Origin: Endomychus coccineus
Taxonomy: Eukaryota > Arthropoda > Insecta > Coleoptera > Endomychidae
Assembly (NCBI GenBank): GCA_958510875.1
Contig: OY294068.1
Coordinates: 162,848,388 to 162,912,387, forward strand
DNA length: 64,000 bases
Reading direction: 5' to 3'
Below, piece after piece: positions 1 through 11,632 of the stretch (position 1 is its first letter; every line of letters starts with the position of its first letter). The translations under genes and the position numbers were made by a program. The notes under the pieces were generated by a model that worked only from the letters and a program-made list of their open reading frames with translations, was not told the origin of the DNA and made no database searches.

Positions 1-342
1 ACAGGGAGAACTATTTCTAAACAAGGTCTCGTTATTATACAAGGCGAACTATTTATGAATATTGTCCCGTTCTAATACAGGGTACTATTTCTAAATATTG
101 TTGTCCCGTTATTAGGTATAATGGGTGAATTATTTCTAAATATTTTCTCTTTTTTATACTGGGTGAACTATTTTTAAATATTGTCTCGTTTTTATACTCG
201 GTAAACCATTTATGAATATAGTTCCGATAATATACTGGATAAACTATTTCTAAATATTGTAACGGTTCATACACCGGGTAAACTATTTCTAAATATTGTC
301 CTGTTATTAAACTGAGTGAACTATTCACAAATATTGCCTTAT
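1..342. repeat. 38-bp minisatellite, about 8.5 degenerate copies
   Basis: A 38-bp unit is repeated head to tail. Units start near 8, 46, 84, 126, 164, 202, 240, 279 and 317. Each has a core reading roughly TAAACTATTTCTAAATATTG followed by a 'TCCCGTTATTATACTGGG'-like half. Copies differ by substitutions and small indels. The array runs off the left edge of the window. A minus-strand open frame across it gives a repeated YLEIVYPVY peptide, which I take as a by-product of the periodicity, not a protein. Confidence 0.85.
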
Positions 343-1974
343 TAGGGGTATTGAAGGTAAACTTTTTGGATAATTTTTGGATAACTTCAGTTAGCTTCAA
401 GAATGTTTTTCTAGAAATTTTTGACATACTTCATTTTAGCTTTGCAAATAAAATTAAAAGTTCAATTAATGGTTGCCGAGATAATAATTATTAAATATTA
501 TTTTTATTATTATTAGGTAACCTCTATTTTCAGTGATATCAGATATGGCTTTCGTAATAATGAGTTACATACAGCATTTGTGAATTTTCGCATGTTCTAA
601 TGCACAGTTTTACGAAATACCAACATATTTCTATAAAAACTTCCTCGAGTTGCATAAAAATTATTAAACGACAAAACTGTTTTATGTTCCGAATTAAAAT
701 TATAAAAATTGTAATTCAGGATATACATTTGAGGTAGTTTATTTTCTTGATTTGGTAGGATCTGCTTTAAATTACAAAATACATTTCCCTGTTGATCTCT
801 AGGAAAAACAATGTTCACAAGGATACTCATTTGGATTCTTCGGTCACTGTGTCACACTAGTGAATTCATCTGTCAAAAGTCAACTCTGTATCAGACGCAA
901 TTCCTCGATAAAATCAAAACAATCTACACGAAGAGTTAACTGTGTGGAAGTTTGATAAGAATTGCTTGAAGAATGTAAATGAAGATTGGTTTGTTGAATA
1001 TTCATACTTTATTAACATTCACATTAGTGGAATTTTCAGGACATGTCCAGTTGTACGATTGAACAATAACTGTTTTTCTATTAACTCTTATGTAAACATG
1101 ACACCCATATGATTAGATCTCACACGAATCAAAAGTACGATCCAAAATTCAGACTCAGATCATGAGGCTAGCCGCAAAATTCTGAGTTCTGTAAGTACTA
1201 CTTTACCTTACTAGTGTGGTAAAATGCACTCTTCCATATACCATCACAATTAAATTGTTTTAGACAGAAATGTTGACAATTATTATAAAACACCACAATG
1301 ATCAAAATATGTGTACGAAGTAAAAAACAGTTTCATAAATATCCATCTCCACTAGAAGGCATTTCTAGTTTTTGATTTTTGAAAGTGGTTCTAGCTATGA
1401 GAGTCCTCTGTCTTTATACAAATTTACAACGCTGCTTTTACAGGTCTACATTGAGCACATGGTAAGCCAGTAGAGCAGTCCTGGTTGCTAATATTTAATA
1501 GTTTTTACAAAATTTGCAATATTCACAATGTCTCGCATGTAAGATACACATGTTTCCGCTTATTGCCTTATGCAATATTTGAAGTGTACTCTGCTAATAC
1601 CCTTACTGAGTTCATTATTAATAAGCTCGGAAGACAAAACAAACAGAATTGCAAGGATCTGCGCTAAACTCGTGTTTACAATTGAGTTCTTAACATATTT
1701 GATGAATTCAAATATCACTCACGTACGGTGATTGATATTTTAATTCATTAAGTATGATGTATATACTATTATAATCACATAATTGATTGCCAGTCTGAAC
1801 GGTTCAAAATTGATGTTCCTGAAGCCGATATTCTGTGACAGAATTCAGTATCGTTAATTGCAATTTAGAATAGTAGTTGCAGATAATACAAGATCAACGT
1901 TGCGTAATTAGATATGTGTATGATACAACAGGGGCTCTAACTACCATGTTGAATATGTCTAGGGTTCTGGCGTT
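343..1974. other. AT-rich stretch with no recognisable gene
   Basis: Only short random open frames lie here (for example 597-830 minus and 1485-1667 plus). They lack recognisable motifs and are no longer than expected by chance in AT-rich DNA. I see no inverted or tandem repeat of note. Confidence 0.5.
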
Positions 1975-2546
1975 TACGTTGTGTAAAATCATAATTGTAT
2001 CAAACACAAAGCGTCCTTATCGCACTAATTTCATTTTAAAATGCCCACGTCGCAGAAACGAACAGAAACATTAATGTTTCAAGTATATGGATATGTATCA
2101 AGAAACCGTTACTTAGCAATTTTCTTATATTATTCGAAGTCATCATGTTTGAATAGGACTGAAACCATAATATAAGGCTCAAGTATCCACTTTCGAATCA
2201 GATGTTAAAAATTTATGAGGTAATAGAAAAAGGTTGTCAGACCTTATTAGAAATATTGCTATTTTAGCATTTTACCTAAGATATACTTTTAACATCATAA
2301 AGACGCATGTGGAAATTTGCAAAGATTTTAATTGATTAAAGTAGTATAAATCTGACTTAGTGACTGAACGTCTGTTCTATGATTTACAGACTTGGAGTCA
2401 CGTTTTATATGAATCATCCCCAGGATAGATCTTTCATAATAATTGGTTTATTTAGTTAAAATATCAACATTTTTGTAATCCAATTGGTTATAATCAAAAC
2501 AATGTTTAGCAAGGGCGGTGGAATTTTCTGAGTTTGTGTTTCTAGT
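1975..2546 (-). mobile_element. PLE1, 3' part: end of GIY-YIG region and 3' UTR
   Basis: Read on the minus strand, this matches PLE2 at 7930-8480 in the same order. First come the last GIY-YIG codons (around 2505-2546), then the 'AGATCTATCCTGG' stretch (about 2425), then a degenerate UTR, then a roughly 120-bp module at 1975-2100. That module is also found at 8340-8480 and 20880-21010. The part after the module, where PLE2 has its hammerhead motif, is absent. The rest of PLE1 lies beyond the inserted element at 2547-3812. Confidence 0.75.
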
Positions 2547-3812
2547 CATCCTGCATTTTGTTGGGTCAAATATATGAACGTTTTATGGTTTATTTTTATG
2601 TTTTCGGGTGTTCTGAACACGAATATGGTGTCAGAATTCACCTAGGAGTGTCGCGCTTCTAGTTATTGGACAATTTTAAATGTTCAAAATCACCCGGATT
2701 GACGTTTTTCCGATATTTAAAGAAAAAAATCGGCTCAATGGGCAACTATGAGGCGGAAAAAGTTGTGGGACATTATTCAAAGCAAAATGACGTCGGATAG
2801 AGGTTTTCCGAAGCTAAGGGCCCCAATATAGAGCCCATTTTGTCAATTTTTTCATGAAAGTCAAATGTTTGGTTAATTGTAATTAAATCGGCGAATTAAC
2901 GCGCTATGATGTTATTTTTCATATGAATCGATAGTATTTTTCATGCACTTTAATATGCGTTTTCAATTTTTTTGATATTTGATGCGGGGGCGCTGCAATC
3001 GGCCATTTTGTAAAAATTGCGTGGCGAATAATGGATCTTTTGACGTAAACCAAAATGCAAATTAAAGCTCTTGATGCCCTTCATCCATTCCTGGAAAAAA
3101 CAAACATTTTGGTTCTCATGAGGCTAGTCAGGCCCCGATTGAAACAAAAAACAACTCCGAAAAAATTAGAAAATTTTGATTTCAGAAAGTTGAGATCTAG
3201 GAATAAATATCAGGAATATTCATTTTGAGCCCAAGTAGGTACGTCTCACTTGGTTGAGTTGAACATGAGAAAAACTATTTTGAACCTTTTGGGACATACA
3301 GGGCCCAATTTTAAGTATTTTTGTAAAAACCTTGGCCATATTCTGAACCCTCCTGGCTATTTAAGTTTTCATTTTCCCTACTCTACGGCTTTTGTGGTGC
3401 GAGAAAAAAAAATTGACTTACTTATTTTCAGTACTTCCCTAAGATTGACGTCCACCTTGGTGACTTGGATTTGAGTTTTGTGCTATTTTATTCTTACAAA
3501 ATTATCCGAAAAACAGTGATAAAAAAAATTCCCCACTGGGGTTGACGTCAATCTTAGGTAAGTACTAAAAATAAGTCAATTTTTGGTTTTATTAATTTTT
3601 TTTCTCGAACCACAAGAGCCATAGAGTAATGAAAATAAAAACTTAGATAGCCAGTAGAGTTCAGTAGGAAAAACTCTAACCAGCGTCATTTTGCATTAAA
3701 TAATGTCCTACAGCTTTTCCCGCCTCATAGTTGCCATATTCTTGTTCAGCATACCAGAAAACATGAATATAAACCATAAAATAAAAATAAACAGTAAAAA
3801 ATGACTGGACTA
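2547..3812. mobile_element. Non-autonomous inverted-repeat transposon inserted in PLE1
   Basis: The same 5 bp, CTAGT, flank both sides (2542-2546 and 3813-3817). Removing the segment restores continuity with PLE2, so it is an insertion. The ends are an imperfect inverted repeat: about 2575-2625 pairs with about 3745-3795, and about 2739-2815 pairs with about 3670-3742, with an extra 110 bp or so in the left arm. A second inverted repeat sits inside. There is no transposase-like frame, so the element must have been moved in trans. The superfamily is unknown. A phrase near its left end ('GCTGAACACGAATATG'-like) recurs near 9522. Confidence 0.75.
3348..3661. repeat. Internal inverted repeat of the 2547-3812 element
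   Basis: Arms 3348-3456 and 3539-3661 are imperfect reverse complements around a loop of about 80 nt. The inner ends share 'AAGATTGACGTC' and the outer ends share a 'TGGCTAT.TAAG' stretch. A transcript could fold into a long hairpin. Together with the outer repeats this makes a double fold-back. Confidence 0.8.
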
Positions 3813-4860
3813 CTAGTACTATACTTATGACCATACATTCTTTTTAGTAAATATTGTTAAGAGATTCCTGTATAAGGCTCATCGCAATCTAAACAATTTA
3901 ATTTGTATACAGTGTGGGTTTGTTTATGTTTAGGTATTAAAGATTTAAATTTGAATATATTTTCACATTCATACGGTTAGTAGGTTTATGCGGAACATCT
4001 ATATCATACTTTTTCAAACATTTCTTAATTTTCTCAGAGGTGTCCGGATGTATGGTAATGTTATAAAAATATCTGTATTACCGTTTACATTATTAACGTA
4101 CCATTATAGATTTTGTTTATTCTTTCTTTAATGATGGGGTTGAAAAATGTTTTTGGGTAACCATTTATTTCCAGTGTTTTACGAACAATTTTAAAACTTT
4201 TGTTGGGTGGGACAATTTAACAGCGCGATCTCTAACGCTGTTTAACACTTTTTTTATAACTCGTTGGTGCAACTGAATTAAAGTGCATATATCGTTGAGA
4301 TCAAATGTCTTAAGTAAACGACGATGTTTTTATTTTTTCATCTGAATCATGCCTGATGTTCTTATCTAGGAAATTTATGTTTTTGTTCACTTCTATTTAA
4401 CAAGTAAATTGAAGTTTACAGTGTATTACAGTGTATTATTAAATTTATTAATTATTAAATTTATTAATCACGTACTGAATTTTATCAGTGGGAACATACA
4501 TTGGGCAATCATCTATACATATCGTTTGAAGAATACGAGTTGAAAATCTAATGAATTTATTACAGATTCTTCTAGGCTTTCCATAACTAGGTTAGCAATA
4601 GTAGCTGAAATAAGAGACCCCATTGCTGTGTCGAATATTTGGATTTAGATGATAACTCAAAGCTTTGAGAATGCCACAGTGTAGTGAAACGTTAGCATTA
4701 ATTATTTGAAATAACATTTTTGTGTACATTTGAGTGTTCACTTCGGAAAGTTCACTTTGTTGAATTTCACCGGGCAGTCGATTTAAGGGCATACGGTTCA
4801 GCCGGAAATCAGGCAAATACATAACTGAAAATTCTAAGACTACCTTTCTTCATGTAATGT
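3813..4860 (-). pseudogene. PLE1 reverse transcriptase and GIY-YIG remnant
   Basis: This is a decayed Penelope-like retroelement gene read on the minus strand. Around 4570-4640 the translation gives 'AMGSLISATIANLVMES', the RT segment before the catalytic motif, then 'FKRYV' where the YVDD box should follow. A 2-nt insertion breaks the frame there. About 4340-3950 aligns with the thumb and linker of PLE2 at 7300-7740, and 3940-3815 with the start of its GIY-YIG domain. Many frameshifts and stops make it non-functional. The upstream limit near 4860 is approximate. The endonuclease is cut by the 2547-3812 insertion. Confidence 0.75.
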
Positions 4861-5264
4861 TCATCAAAAAGTCATCACTGCACTCGGAAATACAAGTAAC
4901 CCAGTTAATAACCACTCCAATCAATGATACGAAAATAATATAACTGGTTTCACTAGTGACAATTATTTTCATTTAGTACTACTGAAATATCATTACCACC
5001 CTCAGGCCACAAGACCTGAATATTTATTCATCAATCAATCGAAGGTTACAATTAAGGTGTGGCTCAAATGTGGAGCTCGCTTGTCTTGCTTGTTTTATTA
5101 CATTTATAATTATCCAAGGCATGAATTAGTTCTTTTATCATATAAAAGGAAAAAAACTACAAAAGTTGGAGTTGACATTATTCAAATAACTTGTTGAATC
5201 AACAAAAAAAAAATTAACGAACAATAAATCATTTTAAATTGTAGCCAAGCCCGACTTGATGGCG

Positions 5265-5345
5265 ACGTTTCGCCAACCATTACAGCTTGATCCCCAGGGC
5301 AAGCTGGAGGCTTGAATTGAAACTGATTGTTCTGGTTTCTGTAGC
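5265..5345 (-). repeat. Short interspersed repeat shared with 31488-31580
   Basis: Read on the minus strand, this has 'AACCAGAACAATCAGTTT', then 'AATGGTTGGCGAAA' and 'ATCAAGTC'. The same order recurs on the plus strand at 31488-31580. It is probably the UTR of a retroelement, of unknown type. The flanks 4861-5264 and 5346-5664 hold nothing else I recognise. Confidence 0.5.
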
Positions 5346-5664
5346 GGTATTTACCGTGAGCAAATTTCACGCTACATAGTTCACTGCATTTGTTCCGGTG
5401 GATAACTCTCCATAGGTATTTGTCTCCGCCTTTGTGTAATCATGTGCGGAGTTCAATTTTTAAGGATGGGTTTCCATATTTTGGAAAGGTAACACCCTAA
5501 ATAACCTAAATCGTGACTTGAGCACCTCGAGATACTATAGATAGCACCATTCGATCATAGGTAGGTACATACGTACATATGTATATCTTTTGTCTGTCTG
5601 TACGTCTTTAGATACTTTTTACTAAACAAAAAAATCTAAAGACAAAAGTAACTATATGTATACG

Positions 5665-7202
5665 CAGTGGCGCCTCGTGAGTTTTGGAGGCGGGCACAAG
5701 AAAAAATTACCTATTTTTTGTACATAAAATTTATTCTCCTATTTTTCATGCTGGAAAAAACGTCTATGACTTTGTTGTCAAAATCCGGGATAGACTGGAC
5801 GAATTTCGTTTCTATTGATAGGACCGCCAATGCGTTCAGTCGATCTTCTGACATTGTGCTTCTCAGAAAAGTTTTTTGATGCGTTTGAGGGTGGAAAAAC
5901 ATCGTTCACATTCTGCTGTCGACATGGGCGTTGAACAAATAATATCCAACAGTTTGTATGTTCCCGTCAAAACCTTTTTTAGGTTGTTGTCTGTTATGAA
6001 CACTAAAAATGGCAAAATACCTACGTCACACATGTCATCGCGCTCATAAATTGCTGAAAGTTCACTTTTTAATTCTACACTGTCCAACATAGGATAAGAT
6101 TTCACAGTTTCATCAAAATATTTTTGTGGTAATGCATGTCTATAAGTTTTAAAATTGTAAGAATCAAATAATTTTGCTGCACTTAAGTGATCCCTAAAAT
6201 CAAGTCGCTAATTTGCCTTGAAATAGTATCACATACTTCCTCTGCAATAACAGCTCTGTTATCTCCAGCTGTAGTTTTTTGTCTTTCCCTAGTAGGTTCT
6301 CCATCATTGCGTTCTTGATTGTTATTGTTAGTAGAATTTCTAATTCGAATAATTTGCTGTTGAAATTTTTCAATTGCCTTTTGTAGTTGAGCACTGTCAA
6401 TCCCGCGCATTTGAGGCTGATTAAATAATATTTCAACATGTGGCATGATGAAATGAAATATTTCAACCAGTAGAGAAATTCCGGGCAATTCAAATGTTCC
6501 AACAAACCACTTTGCTTCACTAATAGTAACCGAATCCATCCAATCTTCGTCAATAATTTTGTCTATGCATTCTTTCAAAGAATCCTGGTGTTCAAATAAC
6601 GTGTGCACACTTCGACTTTTGAAAATCCAGCGTGTAGGAACAGCGCGTTGTAATCTACGTTTGACTATTTCATCAAGAATTACCGTTCGTTTTGTCGATG
6701 GAGAAGAAAAGCTTGAAAATGACACTGCAAATTTGCGAAGAAAATTTTTACTTTTTTGTTGCGCTGTGCTGCTCGTTCAATAATTAAATTAAATTGATGC
6801 GTGTAACAGTGAATATAATGTGCATGTGGAAATGTTCTTTTGATAATGGCTTGGACTCCATTTGTCTTACCGCTCATCACGCTCCATCGTAACTCTGGGC
6901 GAATAGTTTATTGTTATCAGACCCAGAAGGAGAATTTAAAATAGTTTGCAATTCATTTGGCAATGTTTTTGCTAATACATTGCATTATGTCCACTCGGCT
7001 TGAAAAAAGAACAAAAGCGTTCAAAAATTTGTCCATTAAACAAGTATGGAATAATAACAACCATTGGCTGATGATTAGAGGTGTCTGCAGTTTCATCGGC
7101 CTTCAAAGCAATGACATTTGCAGATTTCATTTCTTTTAATAATTCCTGCTTGTAAATTTACAACATTGCATCTAGCAATTCGTTCTGAATAGTTTTTGAG
7201 AC
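5665..7202 (-). pseudogene. hAT transposase (ZMYM1-like), decayed, with one terminal repeat
   Basis: Read from 7202 downward, conserved blocks of the ZMYM-type hAT transposase appear in order, in shifting frames. They are an 'ADETADTSNHQPMVV' block near 7080, 'MSGKTNGVQAIIK' at about 6880, 'HAHYIHCYTHQFNLII' after it, a middle domain at 6725-6183, and the C-terminal dimerisation motif 'STAECERCFSTLKRIK' near 5900. The last block is 'STMSEDRLNALAVLSIE' near 5850. A hAT-like end CAGTGGCGCCTCGTG lies at 5665. The N-terminal half and opposite end are missing where PLE2 begins at about 7203. At least four frame breaks make it inactive. Confidence 0.8.
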
Positions 7203-8010
7203 GCCTTTAAACACTTGTGAATTTTATCGTTGGGAACACACATAAGGCACACATTCAATATGTAATTGATAAATTTAACAATTTCCACTGTAAACTTCAA
7301 TTCACTTGTGAAATAGAATTAAACAAAAACATAAATTTCCTAGATATGATCATTAGGCATGATGCAGATGGAAAAATAAAAACCTCTTGGTTTACTAAAG
7401 AAGTTTGGTTTCAACGTTATCTTCACTTCAATTCCGTTGCACCAGCTTGTTATAAAAAAAGTGTCATAAACAGCCTTACTGACCGCGCGATAAAATTGTC
7501 CCACGCAGATGACCGCCCCAAAAATTTAAATATTGTTCGTAATACACTAGAAATGAATGGCTACCCAAAAACCTTTTTCAATCCTATCATTAAAGAGAGA
7601 ATAAACAAAATCTACAATGATTCGTCATATAAGAATAACATAAAAGGTATTACAGACAATTTTATAACTTTACCATACATTCCGGAGACCTCAGAGAAAA
7701 TCAAGAAGTGTTTGAAAAAGTATGATATAAATGCATAAACCTACTAACTGTGTTGGGAAATATTCCTCAAATCTAAAACCTGTAATACCTAAAGATAAAC
7801 AAACCCACACAGTATATAAATTGAATTGTTTAGATTGTGATGGAACCTATACTGGGATCTCTAAACAATATTTACAAAAAAGAATGTATGGCCATAAATA
7901 TAGCACAAGAAATAATAACTTAGAAAATTCCACCGCCTTTGCTAAGCACTTCTTTGATTATAACCATCACTTGATTACAAAAATGTTAATATCTTAACTA
8001 AGGAAACCAA
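7203..8010 (+). pseudogene. PLE2: RT thumb and GIY-YIG endonuclease, 5' truncated
   Basis: Two overlapping frames (7217-7738 and 7731-7997) together encode the C-terminal half of a Penelope-like protein. The first carries the RT thumb and linker ('NINFLDMIIRHD', 'NTLEMNGYPKTFF'). The second carries the linker and GIY-YIG domain ('YKLNCLDCDGTYTGIS'), with the paired cysteines typical of PLE endonucleases. The palm with YVDD is missing. The 5' cut at about 7203 adjoins the truncated hAT, as expected for a 5'-truncated retroelement insertion. A frameshift at about 7735 separates the halves, so no full protein is made. Confidence 0.85.
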
Positions 8011-8622
8011 TTATTATAAAAGATCTATCCTGGAGATGATTCACATAAAACGGGATTCCAAGTCTGTAAACCATAGGGCTGATACACAAAATCTAAGTCA
8101 TATTTATACTAATTTGATTAAATAATCTCTTGCAAATTCCTACATACGTCTTTATAATTGTTGAAAGTGTTTTTAAGAAGAATGCGTTGTAGTAATATTC
8201 CAGTACAGGTCTGAACCTTCTAAGTATCACATAAATTACACATCTGGGTCGAGGGTAGGTACTCGACAAATAACTTCGTCTTCAGTTGATGTGAGAATAC
8301 CAACATGAACTTATACATTTTGAGAATATTACTGAATAGCGGATTCTTACTACAAAAGAATTTTTATACTTTAATATTGACGATACAATTTCGATTATTC
8401 GTGGCTCGGTTCGTTTCGACGGCGTGGGCTCTTTTGATTGAAATTAAATTTGTGCGATTTGGACGCTTGTGATATAATTAGTTTTAATAAACCCCTTTTT
8501 TTTATTTTCACATAGTGAGTCTTCTGATGATGGTCGCGAGACCGAAACGTACGTAAAGACAAAAATTTTTAAAATAGAGTGTTATTGTGACCTATTTCCC
8601 AAGAATTTTTATATATAGTTAA
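8011..8622 (+). mobile_element. PLE2 3' untranslated region
   Basis: This is collinear with PLE1 at 2510-1975 on the other strand. It includes the module at 8340-8480, then a hammerhead-like motif at 8519-8560. It ends in 'GTGACCTATTTCCC' and 'TTTTTATATATAG', a tail repeated at 21105-21137. Confidence 0.75.
8519..8560 (+). ncRNA. Hammerhead-ribozyme-like motif 1 (PLE2)
   Basis: Stem I is GUCUU (8519-8523) with AAGAC (8556-8560). The core CUGAUGA is at 8524-8530. Stem II is GGUC/GACC with loop GCGA, within 8531-8543. GAA is at 8544-8546, then a self-complementary ACGUACGU at 8547-8554, and the cleavage-site A at 8555. All invariant core bases of a type I hammerhead are present. PLEs are known to carry such ribozymes. 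The 8-nt stem III cannot form a normal hairpin, so a dimer is the likely active form. Confidence 0.7.
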
Positions 8623-9742
8623 CGAATTATTAAAATCACTGCATATTGCTTACGTAATTCAACTATTGCAATTGTAGCATAAACTCGTCTCGTTTTCAAC
8701 AAACATTCCCAAGATAAAGAGCATAAGGTACTATTATTCTCTTAGTGATGACGTATTTGTCTACAAATATAAATAATTCATTATTAACGTGCCATCAGTT
8801 ACGCATTACTAAAGGTCATTTGAATTATTTATTTCAACACATTTAAAATTCAATACGAAATGAGGTCGTCACGTACTTTTCATATTATTTTGTGTCTGTT
8901 TGTACTAAACTATTTGTGGAGGTACGAGGGACTAATTATTATTGTTATCGAATTCCGCGTTTGTTATTTATTCCACAATATTGCGACGGTATCGTTGGAA
9001 ACTTTTTGTAGTGACGTGTCATAGTTTCATTGCCTTTGTTTCTATGTGATGAATAATAGTTTTCAAAATATTATTCATTGCAGACATGAATTAAATGAAC
9101 ATCAGGTAGCTACTTGAATGTATTAGAATAAGTCATATTCTATGTTAATTTTGAGATTGAACTTTATAATAACAATAAATGAAGAGATAACACGTTTCGC
9201 CTCACAGTGGGTTCTCCAGGTGAACAGTAGTACTTACATGTGACTTTTAGATAACTTAGAATACTCGGAAATTAATAAATATAAGTACAATAATAGTCGA
9301 GGAAATAAAGCATTGAACCTGGGAAAGTTGGCGCAGTTGAATGGATTGAGATGCGGTTTTCTGCATTCGATTCAGAAAGTGATTTGGAAACTTTGTACGG
9401 TATTTTTGTTTTGCGGAAAAAATGTGTTGCATTTCTACAGCCAAAGAATGCATTTTTCTAAGTGCACTTTTTGAGGTAAATAAAAAAATGGGCTCGAATT
9501 GATTTCTTGGGGTTTTTTGGGGTCGCTGAACACGAATATGATATTTAAAAAAATCCCTGAGGTCCCCTTGGATCTCCTCGGGGGTATACTAGCGTCCTGA
9601 CGTCCTGGATATCGACGAAATTAATGAAAAAATTATTTTTAATGTTCGTCAACTGTTCGAAAGGTGATATGAACGTTGCTAGTGATGATAACGACATGAA
9701 AAAACTCTTCTGCAATACCTGCTGTACCCTGCGTCCGGGTAA
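8623..9742. other. No gene seen; short repeat phrase near 9522
   Basis: AT-rich sequence without a supported frame. Around 9510-9540 the phrase 'GCTGAACACGAATATG' recurs from the 2547-3812 element, so an old relative may lie at 9480-9980. Confidence 0.4.
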
Positions 9743-9980
9743 CGACGTCATCTTCTAGGAATTTGCTAATTTTTCTTCATAAAAGGTAACAGATTCTAGC
9801 TCTCGGGGGTTTTTAAAGTCGCCGATCACTACTGTGACACTCACAATGTTCTCCAAATTATCTGGGGGTATTTCCGGGACACTCGAGCCCTGTGTATCCA
9901 CGTCATCTTCTAGGAATTTTTTGTTTTTTTTAAATTAAATGTAATAAATTCTAGCTTTCGGGGGTTTTCAAAGTTATTCT
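9743..9980. repeat. Imperfect direct repeat, 155-bp spacing
   Basis: 9743-9825 and 9898-9980 share 'CGTCATCTTCTAGGAATTT', then 'TTCTAGCT.TCGGGGGTTTT'. They look like two units of a tandem duplication. 9981-10444 holds nothing I recognise. Confidence 0.65.
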
Positions 9981-10444
9981 TTGGTGTGCGCATATCCTAC
10001 GCAACCATATATCTATACATTACAGTAAGTTTGTTATTAACATATATTATTTTCAAGAGACAGTCCTAGGTTATTTGGAAGTTTATTTTTGGATGCAATA
10101 GCATTAATTGAACATATATCATCTCTAACCAGCAATCTCAGGTGATTAGGTTATTTGTAAGTTCATTTCAGGAAGCAGTGGCATCAATGATGATGCACAA
10201 TATCACATGAATAATTGATCGAAATTAGAGATATTATTGAATTTGGAATTAATTTCGTAAGAGCGGTTTTTTTTTGTCAAAATTAAGTTTGTAATATAGT
10301 CAACTATAAATATTTATGTTAGGTACAATTTTCTTTTAAAAATAAACGTATTCAACAAGCTTTCAGTTTTTAACAACTTTCGTGAAATAATTTTGGTAAC
10401 ATTTTATTTAAAAACTTTTAGTCTTTCAGTTATACACCCGTGGA

Positions 10445-11430
10445 TATATTTGGATACACGTAAAAGAAAGCGTCGGCTGCGCCACAGCGATGGCATTCCC
10501 CAAGTTTCAATACTTAATAAAATCATTTATTTTTTTTATATACTTTGACTACACGAGAGGGAAACCTGTTCGATAAAAAAATGAAGTTGAGTAGGAAGAA
10601 GCTCGGCAGGTCTCGAGTTAGACGTGAAGTGGTGACTAGTTTGAGCTCGTCTAGTCCACCTATCTGGAATCTTTCGTGGTGGAACAATATACCAAAATTA
10701 TGATGAACATTGATCGTGGAAATATCAATAGAAAAGGGAGAGATTTCCCACCATTCTACGATGTTCTAGAGAGGACAATGAACTCTTATGTGTGACATCA
10801 TCAATCAAACGAATATCTCTCTTCTGGATAGAATCCAAGAGCTACTCCAGAACAGATCCGATCTGTGCTTTGTAGATTATGTGGAGTTAGTGGTATGTAA
10901 AGTAGCTCTTGGCACGGAATAGAAAACCAAGTTTTTGTGGAGCGGTTTTCGCAATGGAACTCACATGATCGTCCCATGAGAGGGTGATGGTGGTGATCCC
11001 GAGCATTGTTATGGAAGACTTCATAGGAATAGTTGTACCGGACATCACCTTATTAGGGATTGTGGGATCCGCTTTCCTGGAGAGGGTTGAGTTTTGGTTC
11101 CATTATACTCTACTAGATACTGTCCCTGTCTTGCTCCTTTGGCTTCAATGGGTAGAAACATTTAAGGGCGAAGAAAGACGTGCAAATTGACTCTACGTCT
11201 TGGAATAGTTTATCTGAATTTAGAGGGATATTTATGTTTTGGAACGGTCTGTTACGGACATTATGTGACTGTCAATGTATCAGCTGTATGCCATGTAAAC
11301 CTTAGCTGTCTTGTTGAAGGGTTATGTGTTGTTCGTCATAGCACATACTGTGTGACTTGTGATCATGATTCACTAATTTATGGATCTGTCTGTCATGTAA
11401 CTTGTACGTGATTATTTTAGCAGTCGCAAA
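10445..11430. repeat. Interspersed repeat X, copy 1, split by a LINE fragment
   Basis: 10470-10540 ('GGCTGCGCCACAGCGATG', 'ATTCCCCAAGTTTCAAT') and 11190-11330 ('GGAACGGTCTGTTACGGACA') match, in the same order, a continuous stretch at 15370-15560. The LINE fragment between them was therefore inserted into repeat X. I cannot name the family. Confidence 0.65.
10570..11165 (-). pseudogene. LINE-1a: C-terminal RT fragment of a jockey-like LINE
   Basis: The minus strand matches the LINE at 47400-47960 along its length, including 'GGAGAGATTTCCCACC.TTCTACGAT' (plus-strand reading near 10735) and 'CTGTGGGATCCGC.TTCCTGGAGA' (near 11060). This is the region after the RT catalytic core, ending in the conserved 'YFHGRCSSE' stretch. 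Stops and indels are frequent. The fragment lies inside repeat X. Confidence 0.7.
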
Positions 11431-11439
11431 CGTCAAAAT

Positions 11440-11632
11440 ATATCGAATATCCTTTACCTCGTTTGATATTGAGTTTCGAAAAATCCGTTCTAAGCGGGTG
11501 CCTATGTCGTATAAGGAACATATTTGTCTAGTTTCAAGTCGCTCCGCTTCATAATTTCGGAGATTTCGTGATGAGTGACTGAGTTAGTCAGTGAGTGGTT
11601 GTTGCCTTTTATATATAATATATATATAGACT
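11440..11632 (+). mobile_element. Probable LINE 3' end with GAGT-rich tail and (TA)n
   Basis: The segment ends in 'GATTTCGTGATGAGTGACTG', a short GAGT/CAGT-rich run, then 'CCTTTTATATATA', and stops in a (TA)n tract. From memory this resembles 3' ends of insect non-LTR retroelements. No coding part is attached, so the assignment is weak. Confidence 0.4.

Noticed and set aside
53..427. Minus-strand open frame with repeated YLEIVYPVY peptide
   Set aside because: It only reflects the 38-bp minisatellite; frame continuity follows from unit length and low stop density, and unit changes disturb it.
3250..3474. 74-codon frame inside the fold-back element as a transposase
   Set aside because: It lies across the hairpin arm, is short, and has no transposase motif.
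5265..5345. Hammerhead ribozyme (GGCGAAACGTCGCC region)
   Set aside because: GAAA is present, but the CUGANGA core and a proper stem II in the required order are absent.
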